From the NCBI GenBank assembly GCA_011033025.1, contig WFMF01000212.1, forward strand, positions 62,001 through 126,000: a stretch of 64,000 bases of DNA. Direction: 5' to 3'. The DNA comes from Beroe forskalii (lineage: Eukaryota; Ctenophora; Nuda; Beroida; Beroidae). Of the stretch, positions 51,152 through 62,885 are shown piece by piece. The notes under the pieces are model-generated. The model saw only the letters and a list, made by a program, of their open reading frames with translations, was not told the origin of the DNA and did not search any database. Within the stretch, counting starts at the first letter, position 1. Every line of letters begins with the position of its first letter. Position numbers and translations under genes: made by a program.

Positions 51152-54100
51152 ATGTCAGAGATATTGGTACATAGAGATGAAGTTGATGAAGAATGCATAA
51201 TATCAAGAATATGTATTGTTTGCACTGGTGGAACCATTGCAATGAGGATGTGCCCAATAACAAAAGCTTGTTGATGTTGCACCAGTTTGGACTAAACAAG
51301 TACCTTACACTTATGTGTGCAGATCTGAGATCACTCAAAGACTCTAATATGTAGTCCTCAATAACTTCACTTTTTTTGTAAAAAGTCAAGCAATTCGATA
51401 AGATTGATGAATTGAGGAAATTTTCCTTTATGATTTGATGAGTCTGTTATAACTATCTTCTTGTCAACAACTTTTCTGATCCCTATAAGGTATACCTATT
51501 AAACCTAAGTATATTATGCCTTGGTACCTATTTGAATCATAAAGAAATTATCTGATTTTAAAAATAAATCTAATTTTTCAGCTTATGTACCTGCAAGGGG
51601 CTACCTAGAAAGGAAAATAAAGACATTCAGTCCACTTTATGATGCTGAATATGAATACAAAGATAGTGACTTACTAACTGACCACCAGCCTATTGCTACC
51701 CCGTGAGTAAGCCAAATCAATAACTTTCAAATACCAAGATAATTCAAAACGCCAAAAAGTCAATCTCACCTTCTTCAATTCTTACCTACATATTATTGTG
51801 ATTTGTATTTTATACTTATAAACTTACTGTCTGAACCTTTATATTGAACCAAGGAAATTATATATGTCAAGTATCATCTCACAATATACTCCACTGCATC
51901 ACTGATAAGGAATCTATTTTCTCAAGAACCACTGCTGGTATCAAACATTTTATCAGGATATCAATGTATGGAAAAAGAATTATTTACTGTGTTGAAGAAC
52001 TGGATCCTGCCCTTGACAGTGCTAACATGAATATGGCAGACTGGAAAAGAATCGCTGAAGTTATTGATAGGTGCTTTTGAGTTGTTTTATATCAGGAATT
52101 ACACTCAGTTTTTAACCTATAAGAAACTTATTGAAATTGTTGGCCAAAAGTTTCATACTTTTGATTTTATTTGCCACGTTGAGCCCTCAATAATGATACT
52201 ATGATACTATCCACCTGGCAGTTTTTACACAAAGTTTGACGGTTTTGTCGTGGTTCATGGAACAGATACAATGTGTTACACAGCCTCAGCCCTAAGTTAC
52301 ATTCTCGAGAACCTGGGAAAACCAGTCATCTTCACTGGATCTCAGGTAATATGAAACGAGCTTTTATTATTTATTGCTGAGCCCATTTGTATATCATTAC
52401 TTTATTGCCTACCTATGTTTGGAGAAAATTGGAAATCGACAATGTGAACGTTGCTTATACCATCGTCTAAGCTCTATTGATTGCACACTAGAAGTAAAAG
52501 TAACAGAACATAGTGAAAATACGTTTGCAAAAATTCTTACTTAGAAGAATAAAGAACTTGAGGTTCTGATTGAATACCATTCAATAATCCGGCTGCACCT
52601 TTTTCCAATGAAAGTTAAGATGAAAGTTAATGAAAGTTAAGTTATCAGTGTCTTATTCTAACATCTGGAGGTCACATTACATCCCGTTGAAGCTTTAGTC
52701 TTTAAGTGTGTCCGTTCTGTTATAAGTCTCTGTCTCTCCTCCTCCTCCTCTTCCGAACCATGCCAACATGGGAATTTCTTCATTGACGATATCAGAAATC
52801 CTCTGAAAGATGGCTGAGTTGCAATGAGAATCCAGAAGGTTGATGGAGCTGCCAGAGGTATGAAAAAGTAGGCAAACCTATAACAAAATCTCTGCACGAA
52901 CATGTTTTCTTCACTCACAAAAAAGTCTGCAATATAAAAAGCGGATATAGGAAGTCCACAAGCTACATGAACAGCTACAGTGAGAATAATAGTGATGAAT
53001 CCTTGTCGCCCGTTTCCTCCTGTAACTTTTCTCACTTTTAAGATAAGCATTGTGTTGCTGATTATGCTTCCGAGCGCTGACCCAAGTATTGTGAGTCCGA
53101 CCGCTAAAAGATACAAAGCCCTTCCTATTGGGTTCCACAGAGCTGGCGACACTTCAATGTCACATTTGTACAGGACATATGAGAAGAAAACGTTCATTGG
53201 ATCCTTACCGATTGCGGCTGTTGGGAAAATGCAGCCGACAACCCAAACACCTAAAGAAATCCTCCAACCCGCTTTTTGAGAGTCCATCGAGAAGGCTTCC
53301 ATGGGATATCTTGTAATGAGCATTTTACTTAGAGCCATAAGGAAGATAAAAACGTATGAGACAAGGAGACAACAGTCCCGAACAAAGTAATTAACGTAGC
53401 AAAAACCGTGACCAAATTGCCATTTATTATAGCCCAACGATACCATACCCGGAATGGTGTCAAAAATAACTAATAAAATATCAGCTACTGCCATGTTTTG
53501 CATCAGAATGACAATAGTCTGGTGAAGTTTTACTGCGTTATATTTCAAAGTACTGACGAGGATTAGACTGTCTCCGAGCAGACAGGATATCGCCAGGAAC
53601 GCCCTGTAGGCCATCAGTAGATCTCTCTCGGTCTTATCGTGGATTCCGTATATGGTGTAGTTATCTCCCTGCATCCTATGGGTAGCTTTTCAATTATAGC
53701 AGTGACCTGCATTACGTACTGTTTTTAATTTGTTCCATATAAATGCTTTGGTTAAAATATTTAAGTATGATTTTAATTTACTTTTTGAATACTTTTAAGC
53801 AAAAGGTAGATATTTTTCTGATTTCAAATCTTATCGAAAATTACAAAAAGCGAGAAAATGCAAAAGGAAGTGAGAAAATGCAAAAGAATAATTCAACGAA
53901 TACGTTCAGACTTGAGAGAAAAGTGACATGAGTAGTATATCGACAATAAGCCGGTTAATTTTTGGGAGACTACCATGCAAGGGTCAACGGAGTATGGTTA
54001 CAAGTAAAATCCCCGATTTGTGACGACGATAATCACATGATTTTCGAAAGCTCCTGATTGTAAACTTGGCTATCTTTAATAACCAATCTCTCTCAAGTTT

Positions 54101-57100
54101 TGCAGGAGCTTGAGGAAAGCAGTTTTCTGTTTTGCTTTTGATCGAGAGACATGAAGTATTTTTAAGCAGCCTTATCGGCAAACTGGGCCTGACTAAGATA
54201 TGTTACAAACTCAAAGACCTGGTTCGCCAATATTTGTTTTATCAGTTATGTTACGAACAAGTATTATCTTAGATACCATGTGCAAACTTATTTTCTGGTC
54301 TAGTGTCTGGAACGACAAGTGTCAAACTTTCTGACGTATTTTTATCTACATACTACAGTACAGAAGTGCTGCAATATGATCAACCATGTCTCTATATATA
54401 TCTGTATTTCCGGATTACTTGGAAATGCAAAATTATCGGAAAACTTCTGATATACCTTGTTGCGAATCAAAACATTTTCATCTTCAATGTTAGATTTTAC
54501 CCAGTATAACATACCTCTAAGAATAGTACCTCCCAGTATTATGCCCCCCAGCATAATACCTCCCAGTATAATACCTCCCAGCATAATACCCCCCAGTATA
54601 ATACCTCTCAGAATAGTACCTCCCAGTATAATACCTCCCAGTATAATACCTCCCAGTATAATACCTCCCAGTATAATACCCCCAGTATAATACCTCCCAG
54701 TATAATACCCCCAGTATAATACCCCCCAGTATAATACCTCCCAGTATAATACCTATCAGAATAGTACCTCCAGTATAATACCTCTCAGAATAGTACCTCC
54801 CAGTATAATACCTCCCAGTATAATACCTCCCAGTATAATACCTCCCAGTATAATACCCCCAGTATAATACCTCCCAGTATAATACCCCCAGTATAATACC
54901 TCCCAGTATAATACCTCCCAGAATGGTACCTCCCAGTATAATACCTCCCAGTATAATACCTCCCAGTATAATACCTCCCAGTATAATACCTCCCAGTATA
55001 ATACCCCCAGTATAATACCTCCCAGTATAATACCTATCAGAATAGTACCTCCAGTATAATACCTCCCAGTATAATACACCCCAGTATAATACCTCCAGTA
55101 TAATACCTCCCAGTATAATACCTCCCAGTATAATACCCCCAGTATAATACCTCCCAGAATAGTACCTCCCAGTATTATACCCCCAGTATAATACCTCCCA
55201 GTATAATACCTCCCAGTATAATACCTCCCAGTATAATACCCCCCGGTATAATACCTCCAGTATAATACCTCCCAGTATAATACCTCCCAGAATAGTACCT
55301 CCCAGTATAATACCTCCCAGTATAATACCTCCCAGTATAATACCTCCCAGCATAATACCTCCCAGTATAATACCTCCCAGTATAATACCTCCCAGTATAA
55401 TACCTCCCAGTATAATACCTCCCAGTATAATACCTCCCAGTATAATACCTCCCAGTATAATACCTCCCAGTATAATACCTCCCAGTATAATACCTCCCAG
55501 TATAATACCTACCAGTATAATACCTCCCAGTATAATACCTCCCAGTATAATACCTCCCAGTATAATACCTCCCAGTATAATACCCCCCAGTATAATACCT
55601 CCCGGTAAACTACCCCCAGTATAATACCTCCCAGTATAATACCTAGATACCTCTCAGATTCCGCTTCAAGAACAGAGGAGTGATGCTGTGAACAATCTCC
55701 TGGGAGCTCTCATATTCGCTTCCCATTACTCCATCCCAGAGGTTCTCTTATCTTGTATTCTATTGTAACCTATAAAACACAGTACAAAGTTGCAGTGATT
55801 CGATCAACTCATGTCTCTGTGTTATGAATAATTTATTCTTAGCCAGGTTCTGTACCCAGGAACCCTCCTAAAAATTAAAATTCTGTCTATATAAGTCACT
55901 GGCCACTGCATGTGTTTTGAGAAACGATATGTTTTCATGGAGAAATCAGTTAGAGTTCAATTCATCTGTAGTGCTTGGATTTGGGATTGACAATTGATAT
56001 GAAAAACTGAAAGTAATTTGTTGATACCCCTTTAGGTTGCAATATACTTCAACAACAAGCTGTTCAAAGGGAACAGGACCATAAAGCAAAGATCTGAGAG
56101 TATTGATGCCTTCGATTCTCCCAACATTCCCCCATTGGCTGTGATGGGTACTCATATAGCAGGTGAATCTAACAGCAATAAAGTGGTTGCTGATGATACT
56201 ATAAGCGTTCGACTAGTCAAGTTTTGACAGTTTCGTGACAGTTTAAATAATCTGTGAATTAAAGTAAGTAGGTACTAACTTACTAAGACAGGATTTGAAG
56301 GGTTACGGCTCGTCAGAAGTATATGTTCGTTGCTGTTAAAATTATTTGTAACTTTTAACTTTGATGAAATGATGAATGTACCGAAAGAAGTGGTTTTCCT
56401 TGGATATACCGACTCTACTTAAAAATAGTTAAACACTACTATATTCTTGAACAGTTTCTGTTTTCTAATTTCAATAGAATGGAAATATATTTGCCTTCGA
56501 TGTTCTTGTGCAGAATTATACTCCCCTGCCAACAAATGATTAATATTAATGAAGCAAAGCATATTGTATGCATGTTTCAATTCATGACAATCATCTGCAC
56601 GAGCCAGAAATCAGAATTTATTTTAAGACGTGACTTGAAATTTTTCCGAGAAACAAAGTACGTTGTAACGGCTTTTGCAGATTTTGTTCATTTATCAATT
56701 TGTAAATGAAAAACATCATCACGCAAATTATGTGATCTGTCTTACCTGTCCTGTTTATCATGAAAACCAAGAATTAAGAAATTGAAAGCAATTATTTTTC
56801 TAACCACTAACGATTACCAATCACTAATCAGTTAATCAGTAACCACTCTCTAACCACTCACTAACCACTCGTAAACTACTTACTAACCACTCGTTAACCA
56901 CTCACTAACCCCTCACTAACCACTTTTTACCAACCTTTCAGTAAACTGGAACTACATAACGGGAGCTACTCGACTTGAGAAGTTCCGACTGATGCCGGGG
57001 GATTTGTGTCGTAACGTTGCTATGTTACGGCTCTTCCCTGGTATTACCTGTGCTACGCTAGGTTTTAAAGTTTGCAACACTTCCTACTTTATAGAATCAA

Positions 57101-60100
57101 TCAATATTCAATGTCCATTGATGATGTAAACGACTAAACACAAGAATAATAATGAAGATTTGATCAGTTATTTCAGCTTTTTCTCATTTCATTCTTGTCA
57201 TTGTGAACTGTCTTAGTTTTAGTGAAATTGTGTACAAGGTCGCTTTCCAATAATATATCACATCATCAACTCACGGACTCAATATCCTCATTCCTCTCAA
57301 CCTATCTGCCATTGGCGCCATTCATTCCTGAATTGTGGGATGCCTACGCATTAAAATTAATCTGAAATAGGTTTTTAATGTGATTGAAAAACGGAAATAT
57401 GTAAACTCGGCAAACTGGTATTTTATCCCTCGAATTACCGGAAAAACCGGACAATCCGGTTTTAATTATCGACACGTGAGCTTTTCCACAGAATGTGTTA
57501 TAGCTCGCACATTTATCTGAGTCACTGAGATTCCAAATTGTCAGGAATCAACTAATCAAAGCTTCACTCTTCAAAAAGCCTTTGAGTGTTCAGTACCAAT
57601 AGAACAATGTATTTGTGAATATTATTTTTTAAAATCCCTTTGAAATAGCCCACCATAACCCATGCCAATGACTCTCAAGTCTCAGCCCTCTACCACCCCT
57701 CCTCTTTCTATTACTGAAGACTGAAGAGCTGTTTGAAATCCACCACCCCTCTTTCAGCTAACCCACTTCATGGAGCCGCCTATAGAGGGCGTGGTTCTGC
57801 TCACGTACGGAGCTGGCAACGGGCCAGACAGCAGACCGGGGATGTTGGGAGTGTTCAAGGAGGCGTGTGACAGGGGCGTGATCATAGTCAACATCACGCA
57901 GTGTTTGGAGGGGACTGTCAGCATGGAGTACAACACCGGCAAGGTGGGTACATTACCGGGAAGGTGAGTACAGCACCGGCAAGGTGGGTACAACACCGGC
58001 AAGGTGGGTACAACACCGGCAAGGTGGGTACAACACCGGCAAGGTGGGTACAACACCAGCAAGGTGGGTACAACACCGGCAAGGTGGGTACAACACCGGC
58101 AAGGTGGGTACAACACCGGCAAGGTGGGTACAACACCGGCAAGGTGGGTACAACACCGGCAAGGTGGGTACAACACCGGCAAGGTGGGTACAACACCAGC
58201 AAGGTGGGTACAACACCGGCAAGGTGGGTACAACACCAGCAAGGTGGGTACAACACCGGCAAGGTGGGTTGCTGCAAAGTTATATGACCCAGAAAATGGA
58301 AATCTTGTGCAAATTTTACGAATATTTTGTCACTGAGACCATGATTTGTGCCTCGAATACCATTTCGATTACTGGACTCTTGTCCGTACTCGAAATTCTG
58401 ACATTCGGACAAGAGTCCAATTCAGACATGTTATCCTACAGGTGCTAGGTGATGCTGGCATTCTACCAGGAGGTGACATGACACCGGAAGCTGCCCTGAC
58501 CAAACTCTCATACGTGCTCTCAAAACCAGGCCTTTCTCAGGAGGAAAAGAGAAAAATGAGTTTTAAACTTTACAACACTACTTTATACAATCACATTTGA
58601 GGACATTATATCAATGGTTTCAAAGGTCGAAGTGCTCAAAACGTTTCCGGGCTTCACCATTGATGTTCTGTCTACTTAAGTAAAAGCTCTGCGTTTCTCT
58701 GTTTTAATATGGTGTGGGAGGAGTGAGTAATGAAGTGAGGAAAGTGATTGATGAAGTGATGAAGTAATGAAGTGAGAGAAGTTAGAGATGAAGTGAGGGA
58801 AGTGAGTTATAGAGTGATTAATTTCTGGGTGAGGAATATTACTTTCTTATATTGTTGTTTCGTAGCTCAATGATTAGTTCTTGAGTTTGTTACTTTTCTA
58901 AACCTCTCATCCGCGTTAGATGGTAACTACAAATCTACGGGGTGAAATGACCGTTGATCTGCCAATGAAGAGGGAATCCCTGCACACAAGTCTGTTCCTG
59001 GATAGCAATAGCTACTTTTCCAAGGTAAGAATGTAGTCTTTGACACCATTCCTATACATTGTATACTTTTCAATGGGTTATCGGAACGTCAAAATATCGA
59101 AAGAAAGGGTTCCAATCATTGTCATTGATTTACACAATGCGCCTAAGTACCGTATTCAATGCTTTAACTTCTATACCTTGAGTAATTTTGTGTGTCATTC
59201 GTAGATTCTTCATATCATCTGCAGTGCGCAGCTGGCTTGCTGCCAAATCAGTTAACTTCACTCGAATAACCACGTACTAATTAACTGGCTTGCTGCCAAG
59301 TCAGTTAACCTAACTCGAATAACCACGTACTAATTAACTTTTAGAGTGTGTCCGATGTGAGTATAACCACTCCTTGTACACTTAGGTTGTACACTACTAT
59401 AGTACTATAGTACCTAGTGAGTTTAACTGCATGCCGTGTCTTTTTCTACAAACTATAACTGTGGTAAGGAATTTCCATGCGTATTTCGTTTTGAGAAAAC
59501 TATCGACAGAAATTTCAGATCTGTTTCTTGTAAGTTAGTTAACTTATCGTGGTAGAGAGACATTTTCACCAGACATAATGTACAAATACCACCAATATAC
59601 TTAGACAAATCTCTGTGTGGGTATGTAGATGTGCTCATGTGTATTGTATAGGTACCTACTCAATCCAAGTACAACTTAGATAGTTAGATGTTACCTAATC
59701 ACGGAAATCACTCGTACAGTACCTATTGATTGCAGCATGTCGTGTCTATTTCTACTGTACTGCCTCTACTGAGGCAAGGAAGTGTTATGCGTCAGAAATT
59801 TAGGATCTGTTACCGGTAAACTTCTCTTTTAGTAGAGAGACATTTCCAGCCGTAATGTGCAAATACCACCAATACACAAATCTCTGTGTGCATGTGCAGT
59901 GTGCATCTGTTGATGTACACTGAATCCAAGTACAGATATTACCTGTTCAGCTAATCACTGAATCTTGAGTTATTCATGAATTAGCTGCAGCATGCTGGAT
60001 GCTTCTGGAAAGCTGTACATTCTAAGCGATGATGGAGATGGCTTGAATCTGCAAATATATGAGAATATACGTGCGGTTATTTTGAATATATTAGATTATT

Positions 60101-62885
60101 TAAATTATTTAATAACATTTAATAGGATGTTTGGAACGGTCAAAATGCACCTGCAAAGTCCGGAACAAATCTGCCACTAATAGATAGAGAGCCACATTGA
60201 GCTCTTAAGGGCATAAATGCACATTAATGCTTACATATATTGCATATTGCATATATGAAATGTAAATGGAGATTAGTCAAAGTATTAGCAACAACTGTTT
60301 GTATATTATGAGACTGTGAGCATCGTATTGGCAGCTAGTTGCAGCGAAGTGGTAAAGGTGGCTTGAACACAGCTTGGGCTGTGTCTCGATTCTTAATAAA
60401 TGATGAGTGGTGCATCCAGACGAATCCTACAAGCACATTCTCCTGAGAATCCCCACTCCCCCTCATCCCCCCCACTCTCCTATCACCCTCCCTCAGCTGA
60501 TAGCAGTGTTAGAGAAGCCTAGCGAAGAAGGGATAGAGATGTTACGGGACGCTATTGTACCTCCTCTGATGTGTTACGCAGCAAGTCTGGGTAAAATGAC
60601 AAAGCTGGAGGAAGCAGTCGACGAGGTATGGTATTCGAGTTAAATTCAGTCACAGAGACTGAAATCCATTTGTATGATCGTTCAATGGAAAAAATCTTCC
60701 CAAAACTTTGGATTTGGCATAGAATCTTTTGAACCCAAACCTCCTTTGGCTTGCTTGCTACACTATCCAGCTGTAAATTATTCAAAAGATCTTCCGTTTT
60801 TCAAATAGGATATTTGTGTAAGCTATGGTTCGTGGTTTGTAACTTTGTAGAACATTCACAACTATTTCATGGCAGCACATATGTCGAATATTTTACAGCT
60901 TTCCGTACGGCTTCCCTTGAAAATGAATACCGCTTAATAAATATCGCTTAAAAATTCTCTTATAATACTAACAATCTGGATATTTCCATGTCAACTATGC
61001 AACATTTGAATATTCTGAATAAATTAACCCGTTCAACTCACATACTGCCCCACGTACGAAATAAAAGAGAAAAGGGCATGTTTGATGTCACCAACCCCCC
61101 TCTATAAACCCTGATAATGACGTCCCTCTCAACCCCTCCCATCTCAGAGCGCGTCTGTGTGCAAGGCAGACTACGACATGAGAACTCCCCTGCACTTAGC
61201 AGCAGGAGAAGGTCATTACGAGGTAGTGGAGTTCCTGCTAAAGCACGGGGCTAGTGTGCACGCGAGGGATAAGTTCGGGAATACGCCTCTAGTGGAGGCT
61301 ATCACTCACAAGTGGGTAGTGAGTGCTGATAACTTACAACTTTAATTACTTACCGTTAATAACTTAATAACTTGATATCTCAATAAATAACTTTATGGTA
61401 GGTATACGATATCTTTGTAGTGCATAATAACAGTCATCTTTGTAGGGTCAATTAATTGAGTAATACTCGCTAGTTCGTGAAGCGTTACTCAAGCAATAGT
61501 TGGGTACCTCAAGTGTGCTTCAAATACGTTTTCTTACTTACTTCAATGCTCTTGTCAAGGGCCGGGTTCAAACTTTTTGGGGTATTCTTGGCTTTTGGTA
61601 TTTCATTTTTCCCTCATTGTTTCCAATAACCCAGGAACCCAGATGTGATAAAGTTGCTGCTGCAAACCGGTGCCCATCTAATGTACCCTACCCAGTATCT
61701 GTCAGATGAGATATGCTCGTGAGTTTCTTGAACATATTGGAAAACATATTATGAACATATTGATGGTAGAGTTAAGAGTACCTACCAGTGCAAAGTAGCA
61801 GTTCACTGACCGCTCCTCGGCGAATTCCCCTGTTTAAAAGAAGTGGAACAGGATGCCAGCTGAATGGATTAAAAACTTAACTGATCCATGCTAAAGCTAT
61901 TTGCCAGCCTTTATTACCCAAGGAAAATATTTCCTAGCGTTCCAATAGAGCAATAGTCGGTGTTTTATAACTCCATGCGTTGGTTATTGTTCTGGAGTTC
62001 TGGGAAAGAACCTTCGTGTTTCTGGTTTTGTATTCACTTATTAATTCCATGGAGTTATGCCGCACACTTGTATACTTTCAGAGAATTGATTGCCAAAGTG
62101 ATGAGAACTATCACAGTGCATATCTAGAAGAATCTAGTACTATTTAGTGTACATTATGTAACGCGCGAACTCCGAACACAGCATTTCTAGAGAAACAGCT
62201 ACACCGTATAAGTATAAAAAGCTGGAGCGACGCGCGCGCGCGACGCTCGAATTATATTTGCTCGGGATATGACGAAACTGGATTCTTTCCAATTTCAGGG
62301 CGATTTTAAAGGACGATGCAGAACAGATTCAATTCTGGAAACAAGCTGGAGTAGACTTGAATGACTTGAACTCCAGTGGCATAACCCCACTGCACATGGT
62401 ATGGATGTCTATGTTTGCGACAAGTTCTAAGTGAAAATGCCATGATTTAATAGGGATCAAATGTTCACTTTCGAGTTTCGTTTCAAAGTTCCATGGGTTT
62501 TCGATGTTTACTCTGTTATTCTCACAGTGTGTCGCCCTCGACAATGCAGAATGTTTCCAAGCCCTAATTGAGAATGGAGCAGATATCAAGGTTTGTAGTT
62601 TCTCACTGTACTTTCTTATCTATATTTAGAATTAATTCCATCTACTCATCTAATATCTATTTCAGAACAGTTAGGTTAAACAGTTCGTGTAATTTCAATT
62701 CGTAACGCAAATTGCTTTCCTATTGAGCTATTGTCATTAAAGTTATGGGCCAAAGCCCAAACTACCTGCCATTTTTGATCAACGACTGAAACTAATCATT
62801 ACTTCAGATACCGGACAAGACAGGACTGTCTGTAAAAGACATGATAACAGCCCTGAACAGAGTGCACCTCTTTGAATTTTGCTGA
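51152..62885 (+). CDS. ASPG: L-asparaginase with C-terminal ankyrin repeats (ASPG / 60-kDa lysophospholipase type)
   Basis: Sixteen exons: 51152-51269, 51582-51702, 51957-52070, 52222-52345, 55658-55741, 56036-56162, 56942-57069, 57758-57943, 58442-58558, 58920-59024, 60497-60625, 61148-61311, 61635-61718, 62299-62398, 62528-62590, 62808-62885; 613 residues. The enzyme hydrolyses asparagine to aspartate and ammonia in the cytosol. Catalytic motifs seen: CTGGTIAM (nucleophile Thr), VHGTDTM (second Thr-Asp), NRTIK (Lys), plus YGAGNGP and NITQCLEG. The C-terminal part has ankyrin units ([26 protein letters not shown]). Several donors are weak GTT types. Exon 3 may start at 51927 instead. The exon 9-10 junction is not GT-AG in frame (see findings). 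The N-terminus could extend, since no in-frame stop lies just upstream. A GPCR is nested in intron 4. Confidence 0.95.
52658..53674 (-). CDS. Divergent class A (rhodopsin-like) GPCR, intronless, nested in asparaginase intron 4
   Basis: 338 residues, ATG at 53674. There are seven hydrophobic segments, starting [18 protein letters not shown] (TM1) and [17 protein letters not shown] (TM2, with the conserved Asp of the LAxAD-type motif). Cys after TM2 (GHGFCYV) and Cys before TM5 (YKCDIE) could form the usual disulfide. The end-of-TM3 motif reads ITRYP in place of DRY, and the TM7 motif is APSTFWI instead of NPxxY, so signalling switches are altered. An N-glycosylation site (NYT) lies near the N-terminus and a Glu-run in the tail. 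Single-exon class A receptors of this sort are abundant in cnidarians. The ligand is unknown. Confidence 0.88.
   Translation of the reverse strand: MQGDNYTIYGIHDKTERDLLMAYRAFLAISCLLGDSLILVSTLKYNAVKLHQTIVILMQNMAVADILLVIFDTIPGMVSLGYNKWQFGHGFCYVNYFVRDCCLLVSYVFIFLMALSKMLITRYPMEAFSMDSQKAGWRISLGVWVVGCIFPTAAIGKDPMNVFFSYVLYKCDIEVSPALWNPIGRALYLLAVGLTILGSALGSIISNTMLILKVRKVTGGNGRQGFITIILTVAVHVACGLPISAFYIADFFVSEENMFVQRFCYRFAYFFIPLAAPSTFWILIATQPSFRGFLISSMKKFPCWHGSEEEEEERQRLITERTHLKTKASTGCNVTSRC
54523..55650. repeat. 15-bp minisatellite (TATAATACCTCCCAG), about 75 copies, ending at a splice acceptor
   Basis: An almost unbroken array in asparaginase intron 4. The last element, GATACCTCTCAG, is the acceptor of the exon at 55658 and is itself a variant of the repeat unit (AATACCTCCCAG). 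Every unit therefore carries a pyrimidine-CAG acceptor-like sequence. Long open frames on both strands are by-products. Confidence 0.93.
56808..56935 (+). repeat. CACTAACCACT array just before a splice acceptor
   Basis: CTAAC, the branch-point core, occurs about eight times in degenerate 10-12 bp units directly upstream of the acceptor at 56941 (CCTTTCAG). This supplies many alternative branch points for asparaginase intron 6; the function is inference. Confidence 0.75.
57924..58265 (+). repeat. 20-bp minisatellite that repeats the exon 8 splice donor about 17 times
   Basis: The unit GGTGGGTACAACACCGGCAA reproduces the end of exon 8 (AACACCGGCAAG) and its donor GTGGGT. Donor-like junctions fall at 57943 and then every 20 bp to 58263. 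Because 20 is not a multiple of three, only every third donor would keep the frame. No stop occurs within the array in the exon frame until after the variant second unit is read in some frames. Confidence 0.93.
58374..58418 (+). repeat. 13-bp stem hairpin 23 bp before an acceptor
   Basis: GGACTCTTGTCCG (58374-58386) pairs perfectly with CGGACAAGAGTCC (58406-58418), with a loop of 19 bases, just upstream of the exon 9 acceptor (58441). In pre-mRNA it could mask or present the 3' splice site (inference). Confidence 0.7.
58712..58830 (+). repeat. Degenerate GAAGTGAG-type repeat in intron 9
   Basis: About ten variants of ATGAAGTGAG, each containing GTGAG (donor-like), lie downstream of exon 9. 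This is weaker than the arrays at exon 8 or exon 5. Confidence 0.55.
59232..59337. repeat. 53-bp tandem duplication in intron 10
   Basis: CTGGCTTGCTGCCAARTCAG begins at 59232 and again at 59285, the copies nearly identical through CACGTACTAATTAA. The stretch after it (59390-59940) is a degenerate duplication of roughly 270 bp sharing AGAGAGACATTT, CAAATACCACCAATA and ACAAATCTCTGTGTG. Confidence 0.85.

Noticed and set aside
54342-55353. Long Gly/Tyr/Ile-rich open frames on the minus strand
   Set aside because: They translate the 15-bp intronic minisatellite; 15 is a multiple of three, so frames stay open without selection.
57924-58265. CRISPR-like array appearance
   Set aside because: Units are contiguous identical repeats with no unique spacers, in a eukaryotic intron.
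57754-58448. Open frames of 90-164 codons on both strands
   Set aside because: They arise from the 20-bp donor repeat; only the exon 8 part at 57758-57943 is supported.
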